Assembly: GCA_009760855.2 (NCBI GenBank)
Contig: WPIO01000015.1
Span: 6,536,501-6,600,500 of the forward strand
Reading direction: 5' to 3'
Length of the DNA stretch: 64,000 nucleotides
DNA from: Cristatella mucedo
Taxonomy: Eukaryota > Bryozoa > Phylactolaemata > Cristatellidae
Shown here: piece by piece, positions 10,770-19,059 of the stretch
Position numbering within the stretch: the stretch's first letter is position 1
Layout of the letters: each line of letters opens with the position of its first letter
Program-made: the position numbers and the translations under genes
Notes under the pieces: model-generated
What the model was told of the DNA's origin: nothing
What the model saw: only the letters and a program-made list of their open reading frames with translations
The model's database searches: none

Positions 10770-10861
10770 GAAGCCGGAAAGAAATAAAAAACCCCAAAAA
10801 CAAAACGAGGCGTACAAATTAATTAGTTCTAATTAATAAAACTTTAGCTTTATATAGGAAG

Positions 10862-11442
10862 ATGGATCAAAAAGTTTCAAGAATCCTTTGCTGTGGATAT
10901 GCTAAAAGAATTGCACAATCAGCTATTTTTGGCAGAAGATATCCCGATCAACTAAGATTTTATGAACTTATTGGTAATTTAAGTGATGATATTCTACGTG
11001 AGTTGTTAGAGATCTGTGATGAGAGGGGAAAAAATTTAAAGATGGTGAACTTCATAATAGGGCTTCTTATTTACAAGAAAAATTTATAAGAGAAAAGGAT
11101 CAACCAATAGTCTCTAAATCCACTAGAGGAGAAAAAATGGAGTATAAAATTTCAAGGATTCTCTCCTATGATCAAACTAAGGAAATTGCAGGAGTTTTAT
11201 GTGGCTATGAAGAAGAGGATTTTTATTTATATAAGGAAAATAATCCACCAAATTTTTATGACGATGTTATTAGATTAAGTGAAGAATAAATATCTTCGTA
11301 ATTAAAGTTTTGTGATGATATTGAAAAAATTAGGGATGACCAAAAATTATTGGATGATAAATTTATTAAATTTCGTTCTATGGAAAATGATTTAAGGTGT
11401 GAAGCTAAAGAAAAAAGAAAAAAAGAATTGAACAATGCTTAA
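10862..11442 (+). pseudogene. small-protein family, unit 1 (domain A plus domain B), disrupted
   Basis: The first frame starts at an ATG after TATATAGGAAG and encodes domain A: VSRILCC, AKRIA, then a Phe-Tyr and LSDDIL..LLEICD pattern, 75 residues. A second frame reopens in the A-rich stretch near 11035 and runs through a linker into domain B, whose ATG is 11137-11139. B has the similar layout KISRILS, TKEIAGVLCGY, PNFYDDVIRLSEE and FCDDIEK. Domain B here has two TAA codons (near 11288 and 11300) where unit 2 has sense codons. The A run and open linker suggest A and B were once one two-domain gene with a single promoter. No known family recognised; mostly helical, Cys-containing, about 60 residues per domain. 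Confidence 0.6.
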
Positions 11443-11457
11443 ACCTTTTATAGGAAG

Positions 11458-12032
11458 ATGGATCAAAAAGTTTCAAGAATTCTTTGCTGTAGATATGCTA
11501 AAAGAATTGCAGAATCAGCTATTTTTGGTATAGAATATCCCAATCAAGTAAGATTTTATGAACTTATTGGTAATTTAAGTGATGATATTCTACGTGAGTT
11601 GTTAGAGATCTGTGATGAGAGTGAACAAAATTTAGAGTTAGCTTTAAAATGTAGGGATCGTGAACTTAGATGAAGGGTTGATAGTTTAGAAAAAAAATTT
11701 AGAAGAAAAAAAATGAACTAATAGTCTCTAAATCCACTAAAGGAGATAAAATGAAGTATAAAATTTTAAGAATTCTCTCCTATTATCAAACTAAGGAAAT
11801 TGCAGGAGTTTTATGTGGCTATGATGGAAATTATCCACCAAATTTTTATGACGATGTTATTAGATTAAGTGAAGAAGAAATATCTTCGTTGTTAAAGTTT
11901 TGTGATGATATTGAAAAAATTAGTGATGACCAAAAATTATTTGATGATAAATTTATTAGATTTCGTTCTATGGAAAAAGATTTAAGGTGTAAAGCTAAAG
12001 AAAAAAGAAAAAATCAATTAAACAATTCTTAA
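11458..12032 (+). pseudogene. small-protein family, unit 2 (A plus B), partly disrupted
   Basis: A near-identical duplicate of 10862-11442. Domain A (71 residues) starts at ATG 11458 after TTTTATAGGAAG and now stops at a TGA near 11671. Domain B is a clean 93-residue frame at 11751-12032 (TKEIAGVLCGYD, PNFYDDVIRLSEEEISSLLKFCDD), ending in a Lys-rich tail. Comparison with unit 1 shows which codons are lesions. No TATATAG motif precedes domain B, which fits B being the 3' half of a longer gene or being translated from the A transcript. Confidence 0.6.
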
Positions 12033-12046
12033 ACCTTTTATAGGAA

Positions 12047-12322
12047 ATGGATTTTGATGAAAAGTTTGAAAAGGTTCTTGGAAATTATTATGCGCGTGAT
12101 AATATACATATAATTTGTTCATATCTAATAGGATGTTGTATACCTAAATATGAAGTTAAACGTAAATCTTATCAAATTTTAAGCAAAGCAGACCCAATAT
12201 TTATTGACACACTTCTTGAGATTACTAATCATTATGAAAGTATTAATGAATATATGACGAAATTACAAGAAGAAGCTAAAAAATATGAGAAAAGAAAATT
12301 AGATTCTATTAAAAATTCTTAA
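12047..12322 (+). CDS. small-protein family member C
   Basis: 91 intact residues after a TTTTATAGGAA motif at the ATG. The layout resembles the A/B domains (N-terminal helix, CSYLIGCCIP, a middle segment, LLEITNHYESI helix) with a Lys-rich tail like that of B, but the sequence is more diverged. Start and stop are spaced 14-15 bp from the neighbours, as in the rest of this cluster. Function unknown; family membership is inferred from layout and position. Confidence 0.6.
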   Translation: MDFDEKFEKVLGNYYARDNIHIICSYLIGCCIPKYEVKRKSYQILSKADPIFIDTLLEITNHYESINEYMTKLQEEAKKYEKRKLDSIKNS

Positions 12323-12337
12323 ACCTTATATAAGGAG

Positions 12338-12592
12338 ATGGATCAGGAAGTTTCAAGAATTCTTTGTTGTGAATATGGTGTAAGAATTGCAAAAAAGTTT
12401 TGTGGTTTTGAAGATGATACCCTATATATTCCTTCAGATCTTTATAAGCATATGTTTAAACTACCTGCACCAAAAATGTGGGTTCTTTTAGATGTTTGTG
12501 ATGCATATGACAAAATGAAAAAAAAGAAAAAAATATACTGCAGCATTTGATAAGTTTCATCAAATATTTGATGAAGTAAAAACAAAAAACTA
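12338..12592 (+). pseudogene. small-protein family, third A-type copy, frameshifted
   Basis: Starts MDQEVSRILCCEYGVRIAKKF, clearly domain A, directly after a TATATAAGGAG motif. The first frame gives 70 residues and ends shortly after a long A/G-rich run near 12520-12535. Just beyond it another frame continues with a plausible helix (KYTAAFDKFHQIFDE) to a TAA at about 12590. A homopolymer indel is the simplest explanation. Function unknown. Confidence 0.55.
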
Positions 12593-12613
12593 AATTTCTT
12601 TTTTATATAGGAA

Positions 12614-12679
12614 ATGCAGAACGACGTTACTGATCCCAAGCTACTAGTGCTACTCTCCTTAAGTCTTACGTCTTGTTAG
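12614..12679 (+). CDS. mini-ORF of 21 codons behind a TATATAGGAA motif
   Basis: An ATG directly behind TATATAGGAA opens a 21-codon frame ending TAG at 12677-12679, seven bases before the ATG of the next gene. The encoded peptide is Leu/Ser-rich at its end. It could be a true micropeptide, an upstream ORF controlling the 12687 gene, or a remnant first exon. The position relative to the promoter motif is the only support. Confidence 0.3.
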   Translation: MQNDVTDPKLLVLLSLSLTSC

Positions 12680-12686
12680 GTCAAGA

Positions 12687-13067
12687 ATGACTGCATACGA
12701 TCAACAAACACTTGATTCAGATATTTCAGTTATGACTGACAATTCGGTTAAGAAGTTCTATCTCGATGAATGTGATATCGAAGCTCAAAAGATTATAACT
12801 GCCTGGTTAACTGATGTAAAAGCAAATCTTGAATCTACTGTTAGGTCTAAAGTAGACGCACTTCTTGACGATCCTTCTGAAATCTCTAGCTATACAGCAT
12901 GGATTGCATCTCAACTTCCAACACTCTCAACGGTTATCTCGAGTGTTTCAGGAGTTAAACCAGACATCTCTGGAATCTTTAAAGACGAGTGTTATGCGAT
13001 TCTTCCTGATCTAACTGACGGTGTTAGCGCAAGACAAAAGGCAACTGCTGCAGCTCTAGAAGCATAA
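12687..13067 (+). CDS. hypothetical protein, 126 aa
   Basis: An intact acidic, soluble-looking frame with alternating helices (a YLDECDIEAQKIITAWLTDVKANLES helical region) and a Ser/Ile-rich middle (LSTVISSVSGVKPDISG). No signal peptide, membrane segment or metal site seen. Codon use is less AT-biased than that of its neighbours, with many GAC and CTC codons. I do not recognise the family. It lies in the plus-strand left block between the small-protein cluster and integrase. Confidence 0.6.
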   Translation: MTAYDQQTLDSDISVMTDNSVKKFYLDECDIEAQKIITAWLTDVKANLESTVRSKVDALLDDPSEISSYTAWIASQLPTLSTVISSVSGVKPDISGIFKDECYAILPDLTDGVSARQKATAAALEA

Positions 13068-13103
13068 TTAATTTAATTAAAACAAAATAATCATTATATA
13101 GAA

Positions 13104-13493
13104 ATGGGTGTTGAAACGAGGAGTAGGGATTGCCTTAATGAAGTCCAAGGTCAACAGCATTCAAATTTTAAGATTTGTTCATATCCTATGGGTAGAATTG
13201 AAGACATTAGATCAACATTACTAAACGCTGTTAAACTAGTTATTGAGTATAAGGCTTTAAGAATCAATCACTCTGAACCAGAGATTGCAAACATATTTAC
13301 TAAGGTTAGAGATGGGTCAATCTTTGAAGAGTTTCTCAATGACTTAAAAATAGAAAAAATAAATAAAATTAAATCAGAAGCTTACTCTAAAAAAATATAA
13401 CTAACAAAACAAATAAAAAAAGAAATATATCAAGGAAAAGACTATGAACCTCCAGAAGAGTTAATTGAAGAGACTATGGATTGGTGGATCTAA
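13104..13493 (+). pseudogene. hypothetical protein interrupted by one TAA
   Basis: The ATG follows TTATATAGAA. The frame runs 98 residues (IEDIRSTLLNAVKLVIEYKALR, SEPEIANIFTKVRDG) to a TAA at 13398-13400. It then continues in the same frame through a charged segment with PPEELIEETMDWW to a TAA at 13491-13493, 130 codons in all. The continued coding character argues that the first TAA is a lesion. Function unknown; helical and charged. Confidence 0.5.
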
Positions 13494-13520
13494 AAAATAT
13501 TTACAAATATATAGAAAAAA

Positions 13521-13919
13521 ATGCCAGATTTGAGAAAAGATTTCGCTGTTAAAAAATATGATGAGACTGTTCAGTTTAATAACAAAATTTGGGGGTGTCT
13601 AACAAAATTAACAAGAGCCAGATATGTAATTAGATTTATAAATATAGTAATAGCATTAGGAGTAACCGTTTCAAGTACTTATATTCAAGCAAATGCATCT
13701 ATTAGCCATGCTGTAACTTTCTTTTCAGCTCTATCTGTAATGTTTGTGTCAGTTGATGGTGTGCTTACGGAAATAGAAAAACGTAAAAGGAATGCTTTAA
13801 GTTCTAATTATCAAATTATCTCCAAGATTACTAACGCTTTATCTGATGATGAAATTACAAAAGAAGAGTTTGAAGGACTTGTATTAGGAAACTCACAAAC
13901 TGAAATTAATCTTGGCTAA
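13521..13919 (+). CDS. two-transmembrane protein, 132 aa
   Basis: Intact. Residues about 35-57 (RYVIRFINIVIALGVTVSS) and 66-84 (AVTFFSALSVMFVSVDG) are membrane helices separated by a short loop. They are followed by a basic, helical cytoplasmic tail (EIEKRKRNAL...YQIISKITNAL). This layout resembles small 2TM/SLATT-like proteins of large DNA viruses and bacteria, but I do not claim homology. The ATG follows ATATATAG. Its 3' end overlaps the convergent integrase gene by 14 bp. Confidence 0.6.
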   Translation: MPDLRKDFAVKKYDETVQFNNKIWGCLTKLTRARYVIRFINIVIALGVTVSSTYIQANASISHAVTFFSALSVMFVSVDGVLTEIEKRKRNALSSNYQIISKITNALSDDEITKEEFEGLVLGNSQTEINLG

Positions 13920-14771
13920 CAACTTGTAACTCCTCTCTAACAAAACTTCTCTTAACATCATTTACGAAATATCTAGCTGGTTGTTGTTTAAATACAATTA
14001 TTCTAACAATAGTATGTTTTGTTAGACTCCATATTGGGTCTGTAGCTCTTCTTCTTTTTTCATCTTCTCCTTCAACCGGTTCTAGCAAATGCCTAACAGT
14101 CGTCCCAAGTTCTAATAGCTTTTCCCCATGATATCTTGGTTTCTTTAGTTTTACCTTTTCTTTTTTTATCGCCTTTGCAGGTTCTTCACCAATCATTCTT
14201 GTAACACTATTATTTAGATACTCAATGATCTTTGGAAGATTATCGATCCACTCTCTGTTTCTATTATAGTCTCCTTTGTTAATACTTTCTAATTCTTTTT
14301 CATACTGAGCAATGAATGCCCTCTCAGCAACTGTTCGATTCATTCTTTCAACTAATGCAACACTCTTTTTAGTAGTACCTTCAATTATTTGCGTTTCATG
14401 TTTTTTCATTTCTTTAGCAAAATCACCTTTAAACTCTGATCCAGGATCAACTGTCATTTTTCTTTGGCCACTTCAAAGGACCTTTACTGTAGGTATCTAT
14501 TATTGCTTTTGTCACTTCTTTAGAAGACTTTGTTTTAAGAGGTCTTGATTCTTTATATCTACTAGCAACATCAATAACACTCAAAGCATATTTATATCTA
14601 GAATCATGAGGCATATAAAAAATGTCTGCTTGATGATTTTCATTAGGCTCAACAATATTAAAGAAACCCTGTGGAATTTTTTTAGGTCTTGGCTTGAATA
14701 CTTGGCTTATATCTGAGTTAGAATTGAATTTACCTTCTTTTTTTCTTTCATTTAGAGTTAAGAACGACATT
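13906..14771 (-). pseudogene. int: rve-family integrase, one frameshift
   Basis: Retroviral-type DDE integrase of the Polinton class, which inserts the linear element and produces the 6-bp duplication seen here. The first catalytic Asp is in QADIFYMP (about residue 49), followed by the VIDVASRY block. The second Asp is in TVDPGSEF and the Glu in ALVERMNRT. The C-terminal part has the family's VR..LEP...KRRRATDPIWS pattern ending in FVREEL. The frame changes by one base in an A run near 14457-14465, between the first and second catalytic Asp. Start at 14769-14771 after CTCTATAAA, back to back with the Cys-rich gene on plus. All three catalytic acids survive. A homopolymer error or recent lesion is likely. 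Confidence 0.93.
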
Positions 14772-14780
14772 TTATAGAGA

Positions 14781-15092
14781 ATGGAAATATTTTGTGATAC
14801 ATGCTTAAGCACGTTTAGCGAAGTTGAATACCTTGAAACAGGTCATCCATATGGTAAACCAAAAAGAAAAAGGCCAAAACAGGAATATGAAATACGTTGC
14901 TGTATCTGTGATAAAGATATGGAAGAAACTGAATTTGATTCTAACCTTTTTCGTAACAACCACTGTATAGTCTGTTCGTACTGCAACATAAATTCTAATT
15001 ATTATAAAAAAGAAAAACCAACTAAACTGTATTCACTGGTTAAGAAACACTTAAAAAAACAATGTTGTTCTACTTCTTTGCATCATTGTTAA
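14781..15092 (+). CDS. Cys-rich, probable zinc-binding protein
   Basis: 103 residues starting after TTTATAGAGA, divergent from integrase with only nine bases between starts. It has CDTC near the N-terminus, CCICDKD, then CIVCSYC, and late CC and HHC, enough for two zinc sites. The middle is basic (KPKRKRPKQ). Beyond the TAA at 15090-15092 the same frame stays open and lysine-rich for about 47 more codons to a TAG near 15235, so the present end may be premature. The role is unknown; a zinc-finger DNA- or RNA-binding factor is plausible. Confidence 0.6.
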   Translation: MEIFCDTCLSTFSEVEYLETGHPYGKPKRKRPKQEYEIRCCICDKDMEETEFDSNLFRNNHCIVCSYCNINSNYYKKEKPTKLYSLVKKHLKKQCCSTSLHHC

Positions 15093-15260
15093 GATCATGA
15101 AGCCATCTGTTGCACTTCTAAATTATTTCCAGTTGTTAAAGGTAAACACAAAGCAACAAAGTTAAAAGAGCTAATAGTTTTAATAGTTCATTTATACTTT
15201 TCAGGAGGGTACATAACTAACCAAGAGGTTTACCTTTAGTTTTCCAGTACTATCAACGAA

Positions 15261-16060
15261 TTAATATTCTGTAGGTAGTCTAGAAAAATATACATAATAC
15301 TTTAAGTTAACACCTGTTGTTGAAGTATTTATAGCTCTTACATCACCTGATACTACTGCTGTATCAGTATTAGGTTTTAGAAATACACAAATAGATGCTC
15401 CAACAACCATAACATTTAATATCATTATAGGTGGAGACATTTTATTTGTCCATGAATATGGGGTTGAAAGATTTAAAATTGAGTTTAATGCTTTAGGGTC
15501 CATTGAGATGGATATTACTTCCGTTATTTTTTTAAGTGTTTTATCTACGTAATTCTTTGTAGCAATGTCAGAAGGATTTATAGGCTCTGCAACATTAGTT
15601 ATTGAATATCCACCCATATTGATATTTTTGTTGAAGGATAATTCTTTAGTAATACATCTCTTTTCATTCCTCCATAAGTAACACAATAATCATCGTTTAA
15701 GACTACTGGATTGGTATTACCAGAATTCCAATAAGTAGATGTTATAGCTTTTCCATTCATATCTAGATCTCCTAACATTGTATCTCCAGTCTTCTTAATA
15801 TAATTATTTACTTAACTAATATTTACTCCATCGGTCGGATTAACGCCTGCTCCTAGATTTGTCATACGTTTTCTTCCAAGATTCATTGTTATTCCTGTAT
15901 TAACGACAAAGTTAGCGTCGGCGTAGGCCTTTGTAACAGCGTCATAGTCATTTACAGGATCACCTAAATTTATAATTCTATTACCATTTGCATCAAGATC
16001 CGAAAGAATGAAACCATTATTCTTCGATACATAGTCCTTGCTGTGAAAATTTTTGTTCAT
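15261..16060 (-). pseudogene. fibre-like repeat protein 1, disrupted
   Basis: About 267 codons. It is built from repeats of the type found in phage tail fibres: LDANGNRIINLGDPVNDYDAV plus TKAYAD, MNLGRKRMTNLGAGVNPTDG, GDLDMNGKAI, and MGGYSITNVAEPINPSDIAT plus KNYVD. A non-repeat C-terminal head of about 100 residues ends YFSRLPTEY. A TAA interrupts it near 15813 and a frameshift lies near 15655. The ATG at 16058-16060 directly follows TTATATAG, inside the end of the exonuclease gene. In phages such repeats form trimeric beta shafts carrying receptor-binding heads. A surface spike on the capsid is the natural inference. Confidence 0.7.
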
Positions 16061-16871
16061 CTATATAATTATTTATTAATATTCTAGATCTTTCTAACAC
16101 TTCTTTAACCACTGGAACAATTCTTACAAATCTAACTGGATCTTCTTCTTCAACTACTTGTATCTCTACTTTTCTCATGTAATATTTGATATCATAACCA
16201 AAGGTTTTTTTATTGTTAAAACGACCATATTTATAAATTATATCAAACTCAAATTCAAAGTACTTTTCATCTTTAAGTAAAAACATAAAAAGAGATTCGC
16301 GTATTGGTATATCAAATTCATAAGTCGTTGGAATTCTAACTGTTCCTGCAGCAACATAGTCTTTAGGTATATCACAGCAATTCAAACCTGGAACGAGTAT
16401 TTCAAATTCACTATAAAAACATCTACTAAGCTTTAAGACGTGTAAACCAAGTAAGCACTGTGCAATATATTGTTTTGGAATAAAGTCTTCAACTATATTA
16501 CGACTCCATAAACATTTTATTTCTATTAGAGTATCTTGATCAATAATACCGTCTGGAAAATAGTGGTAAAGCCCATCACTAGTAAAACATTCATTTGAAT
16601 TCTCAGTACTTCTATTCAACTTCATTTCTAGAAATTTAGCTGCTATTGGCTCGGATACTTTTCCAAACATCATCTGAGGAAATTTCATTGGTTGGGAGTT
16701 AGCAATATATTTTTTTAGTTTTCTATTTGAAATTGATTCAATGTCATAATCAATTTGAGATCCAAATATCATATCATTTCCTAAAACCGAATACACTTCT
16801 GATCCATCAATATTTAATTTCATAGATCTTTTCCACTCATCCGAACCTTGTATGAAATTTGATTTTTGCAT
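16017..16871 (-). CDS. YqaJ/lambda-type exonuclease (PD-(D/E)XK)
   Basis: 284 intact residues. The fold's key residues appear in order: an N-terminal QGSDEWKRS, Glu74 in SEPIAAKF, Asp107 in FPDG, Glu117 and Lys119 in LIEIKC, then QYIAQCLLG (Tyr135, Gln138). This is the pattern of YqaJ-type viral recombinase exonucleases, which resect double-stranded ends for single-strand annealing. The C-terminal about 110 residues are lineage-specific. The end overlaps the start of fibre gene 1 by 44 bp. A likely role is recombination or repair during element replication. Fully open, so the domain call is strong even without a search. Confidence 0.85.
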   Translation of the reverse strand: MQKSNFIQGSDEWKRSMKLNIDGSEVYSVLGNDMIFGSQIDYDIESISNRKLKKYIANSQPMKFPQMMFGKVSEPIAAKFLEMKLNRSTENSNECFTSDGLYHYFPDGIIDQDTLIEIKCLWSRNIVEDFIPKQYIAQCLLGLHVLKLSRCFYSEFEILVPGLNCCDIPKDYVAAGTVRIPTTYEFDIPIRESLFMFLLKDEKYFEFEFDIIYKYGRFNNKKTFGYDIKYYMRKVEIQVVEEEDPVRFVRIVPVVKEVLERSRILINNYIDEQKFSQQGLCIEE

Positions 16872-16892
16872 TATATTTAGTTATTATATTTC

Positions 16893-18437
16893 TTAAATAT
16901 TTGTTGGATCAAACATTAATCCTCCTCTAATGCAGGTAAAGTTTGAACCATTTCCATTAGATGTTAGTTCAGCAGTGTTTTCAGAAATAGTTAAATAATG
17001 AATCATTATTTGTTTATCATTCGGTAAAGGAGAATTAAATTCAACTGATACTTCTAGTCTTTCTGTTCTTCTAAGTGGTACATCATTGAATTGAATGTCA
17101 ACAAAATGAATTGGATAAAGTGACATCCATTCAAGGTAACCAACACCAACTGATTCAGTAACTTCACTAACACCAAGAAACTGCTTTCTAAATGTTGTGA
17201 AGTCCATATATTGTTGACTACACCTTCCATTTTTTATTGTGGTTTCTTTTTCAGTAATAGGATATATTTTTAATCCATCAGTTCTTACAATAACATTTCT
17301 AATATCACAATGGTTGTAAGTACAAAGATTACCAGTGTATGAATTGTATTTATTATAGTTTTGAGCTGCGACAATTACCCATCTAGGTCTATCAGTGGTA
17401 GTTTGAATTGATAGAACTTTAGAAAATTTAGTTCCTTGATTAAGTGAGGATATTGTAATATTTTCATATCGCCTAACTCTATAATTAAGCCTAAGTTTCT
17501 TTGATCTTTCGATTGTGATATCAACAAGTGATCTCTCAACACTCATTTTAGGAAGTACACATGGAACCATTAACCTCATTTTTTTCATTGCAATTTTAAA
17601 AGATGTATAGACTCCATCTCCATTAGCTAGAGCATTACCTCCATTTTTAGTAAGTATTGCATTTGAAGTATTTGTAGTAAGACCTGTTGGACCAGTCATT
17701 ATAGCTTCATAATCAAATCCAGCAACTCTCATCAGTTCAAGTGTAAAAGGAATGTTATAAAGAACTTTATTCATATCAGCACAAAAACCAGAAATTCGTG
17801 ATAGTGGAAGCATAATACTAAAAGTACCAACATCCGCATCTAGTTCAATCATATCATTTATAGCAGCTCTCCTCTGAAGGAATCCAATGTTTGAACAAAC
17901 CCCATTAGAAATGTTTACACCACCAGAATTAGGATTGCTAAAGGTATTTCCAGCTACCATATCACTCACTGAATTTGCTTCATCTTTTTTCCAACCAGTT
18001 GCAAGTCCTTCACCTCTATTATAATCACCAGTGTAACAAAATAGACCCATAAGTGTAGAAACAGTTCCAACTCCTTCTTTTAGAGAAATGCTTTCTATTT
18101 CCTCATTACCAAGTCTAATTCGCATACTACTAAACATCCAAGCGCCTGCGTTGTTGACAAGTCCAACTGCAAGGTTACATTTTAAAACACCAGGTGCATC
18201 AGATAGATTTGCTGGTGTAGTTCCAATTCTACCCTCAAGTAGAAGATAAGTGTCAGATAAAACATAACAAAGTCGTTGCTCACCGGGGATATTAAACGTA
18301 ATTAGTTTATTTGCAGTATTATCTGTTCCATTTCCATTTGTTTGTTGAAAATCACGATATTGATAATCTCTAATGTTATAGTCAGGGAAAGGTGGGTCAC
18401 TTAATTCAAGTATACTATGCATCGGTACGCTCGACAT
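16893..18437 (-). CDS. mcp: major capsid protein, double jelly-roll type
   Basis: 514 intact residues, the usual size for Polinton/adintovirus hexon-like capsid proteins. It is beta-rich throughout. Landmarks are an N-terminal DYNIRDYQYRDFQ, a YVLSDTYLLLEGRI strand with NNAGAWMFSSMRIRLGNEEIE, then GLATGWKKDE, and late WMSLYPIHFVDIQF and IMIHYLTISENTAELT. There are no membrane segments or repeats. Position next to the penton-like genes, protease and ATPase supports the call. The start at 18437 lies next to TATATAGAGGGA and overlaps the end of the upstream gene by 23 bp. The assignment rests on composition, size and context plus remembered family pattern; structure prediction would settle it. 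Confidence 0.82.
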   Translation of the reverse strand: MSSVPMHSILELSDPPFPDYNIRDYQYRDFQQTNGNGTDNTANKLITFNIPGEQRLCYVLSDTYLLLEGRIGTTPANLSDAPGVLKCNLAVGLVNNAGAWMFSSMRIRLGNEEIESISLKEGVGTVSTLMGLFCYTGDYNRGEGLATGWKKDEANSVSDMVAGNTFSNPNSGGVNISNGVCSNIGFLQRRAAINDMIELDADVGTFSIMLPLSRISGFCADMNKVLYNIPFTLELMRVAGFDYEAIMTGPTGLTTNTSNAILTKNGGNALANGDGVYTSFKIAMKKMRLMVPCVLPKMSVERSLVDITIERSKKLRLNYRVRRYENITISSLNQGTKFSKVLSIQTTTDRPRWVIVAAQNYNKYNSYTGNLCTYNHCDIRNVIVRTDGLKIYPITEKETTIKNGRCSQQYMDFTTFRKQFLGVSEVTESVGVGYLEWMSLYPIHFVDIQFNDVPLRRTERLEVSVEFNSPLPNDKQIMIHYLTISENTAELTSNGNGSNFTCIRGGLMFDPTNI

Positions 18438-19050
18438 TCCCTCTATATAAAAAACTAAAAATGTATTTTTGAATATATAAAGCAGCTCCTAATTTTCTCT
18501 TCATACTTCCACCATACCCATCAGTTCTCTGAGAAGTATAAGGAACAACAGCTTTCTCTTTTATTAATTTATCAACTTCTTTATAAGCTTTTGGATCTTT
18601 CTCTTTAAAAGTTTCTGTATATTCTACTTCTTCCTCTTCAGTTTTTACTTTACGACTTTTTTTAGATTTTGGCTTAAGTTTTTCAAGCATTGCTAGTTTA
18701 ATTTCTAGATCCATTTCTTTCATCTTTCTATCATAATCTTCTTCTTTTTTTCGTTTCTCAATTTCATACTCTTGCTCTTTCTTTCTTCTTTATTCTTCAA
18801 GTTTATCATCCATCTCTCTTCGTTTTTTAGCGTATTCTTGGTCTAGTTTTTCTTTTTTAGCTTGTAGTTAAGTAAGTTTCCTTGCTTGATGCATTTCAAT
18901 CCCTTTATTAGCAATGTTCATGCTTAGACCAGTTAATCCGGTTAAAACAGGTGCTACTTTTCCCACACCATCTATTACTTTATCCAAAACCCCAGATCCA
19001 TACCTTCCTCCTCTTATATTTGCATGTCCAATCCTTGCATACCCCGCCAT
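18415..19050 (-). pseudogene. coiled-coil virion protein candidate with two in-frame TAAs
   Basis: One frame of 212 codons read from the ATG after AGTATAGAGGA, interrupted by TAA near 18868 and 18793. The N-terminal 60 residues (GHANIRGGRYGSGVLDKV, then a hydrophobic LTGLTGLSMNIANKG helix) resemble an internal virion protein and include NIRGG-R, which fits the adenain cleavage consensus. The middle is an uninterrupted highly charged coiled coil (KRREMDDK, RRKKEQEYEIEKRKKEED). The C-terminal third is basic and ends in a Gly-rich GYGGSMKRK segment. Coding character is unchanged across both stops. Function is inferred only: a pVI- or core-like capsid interior protein. Confidence 0.55.
18443..18449 (-). 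promoter_or_regulatory. TATATAG motif of the major capsid gene
   Basis: On the minus strand TATATAG ends five bases before the major capsid ATG. It is the same motif and spacing class as at polB, so both replication and virion genes carry it. Confidence 0.5.
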
Positions 19051-19059
19051 TCCTCTATA

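Noticed and set aside
12338-12550. CRISPR-like array in the small-gene cluster
   Set aside because: The repeats are whole coding units of several hundred bases, not short repeats with unique spacers; no CRISPR array is present anywhere in the window.
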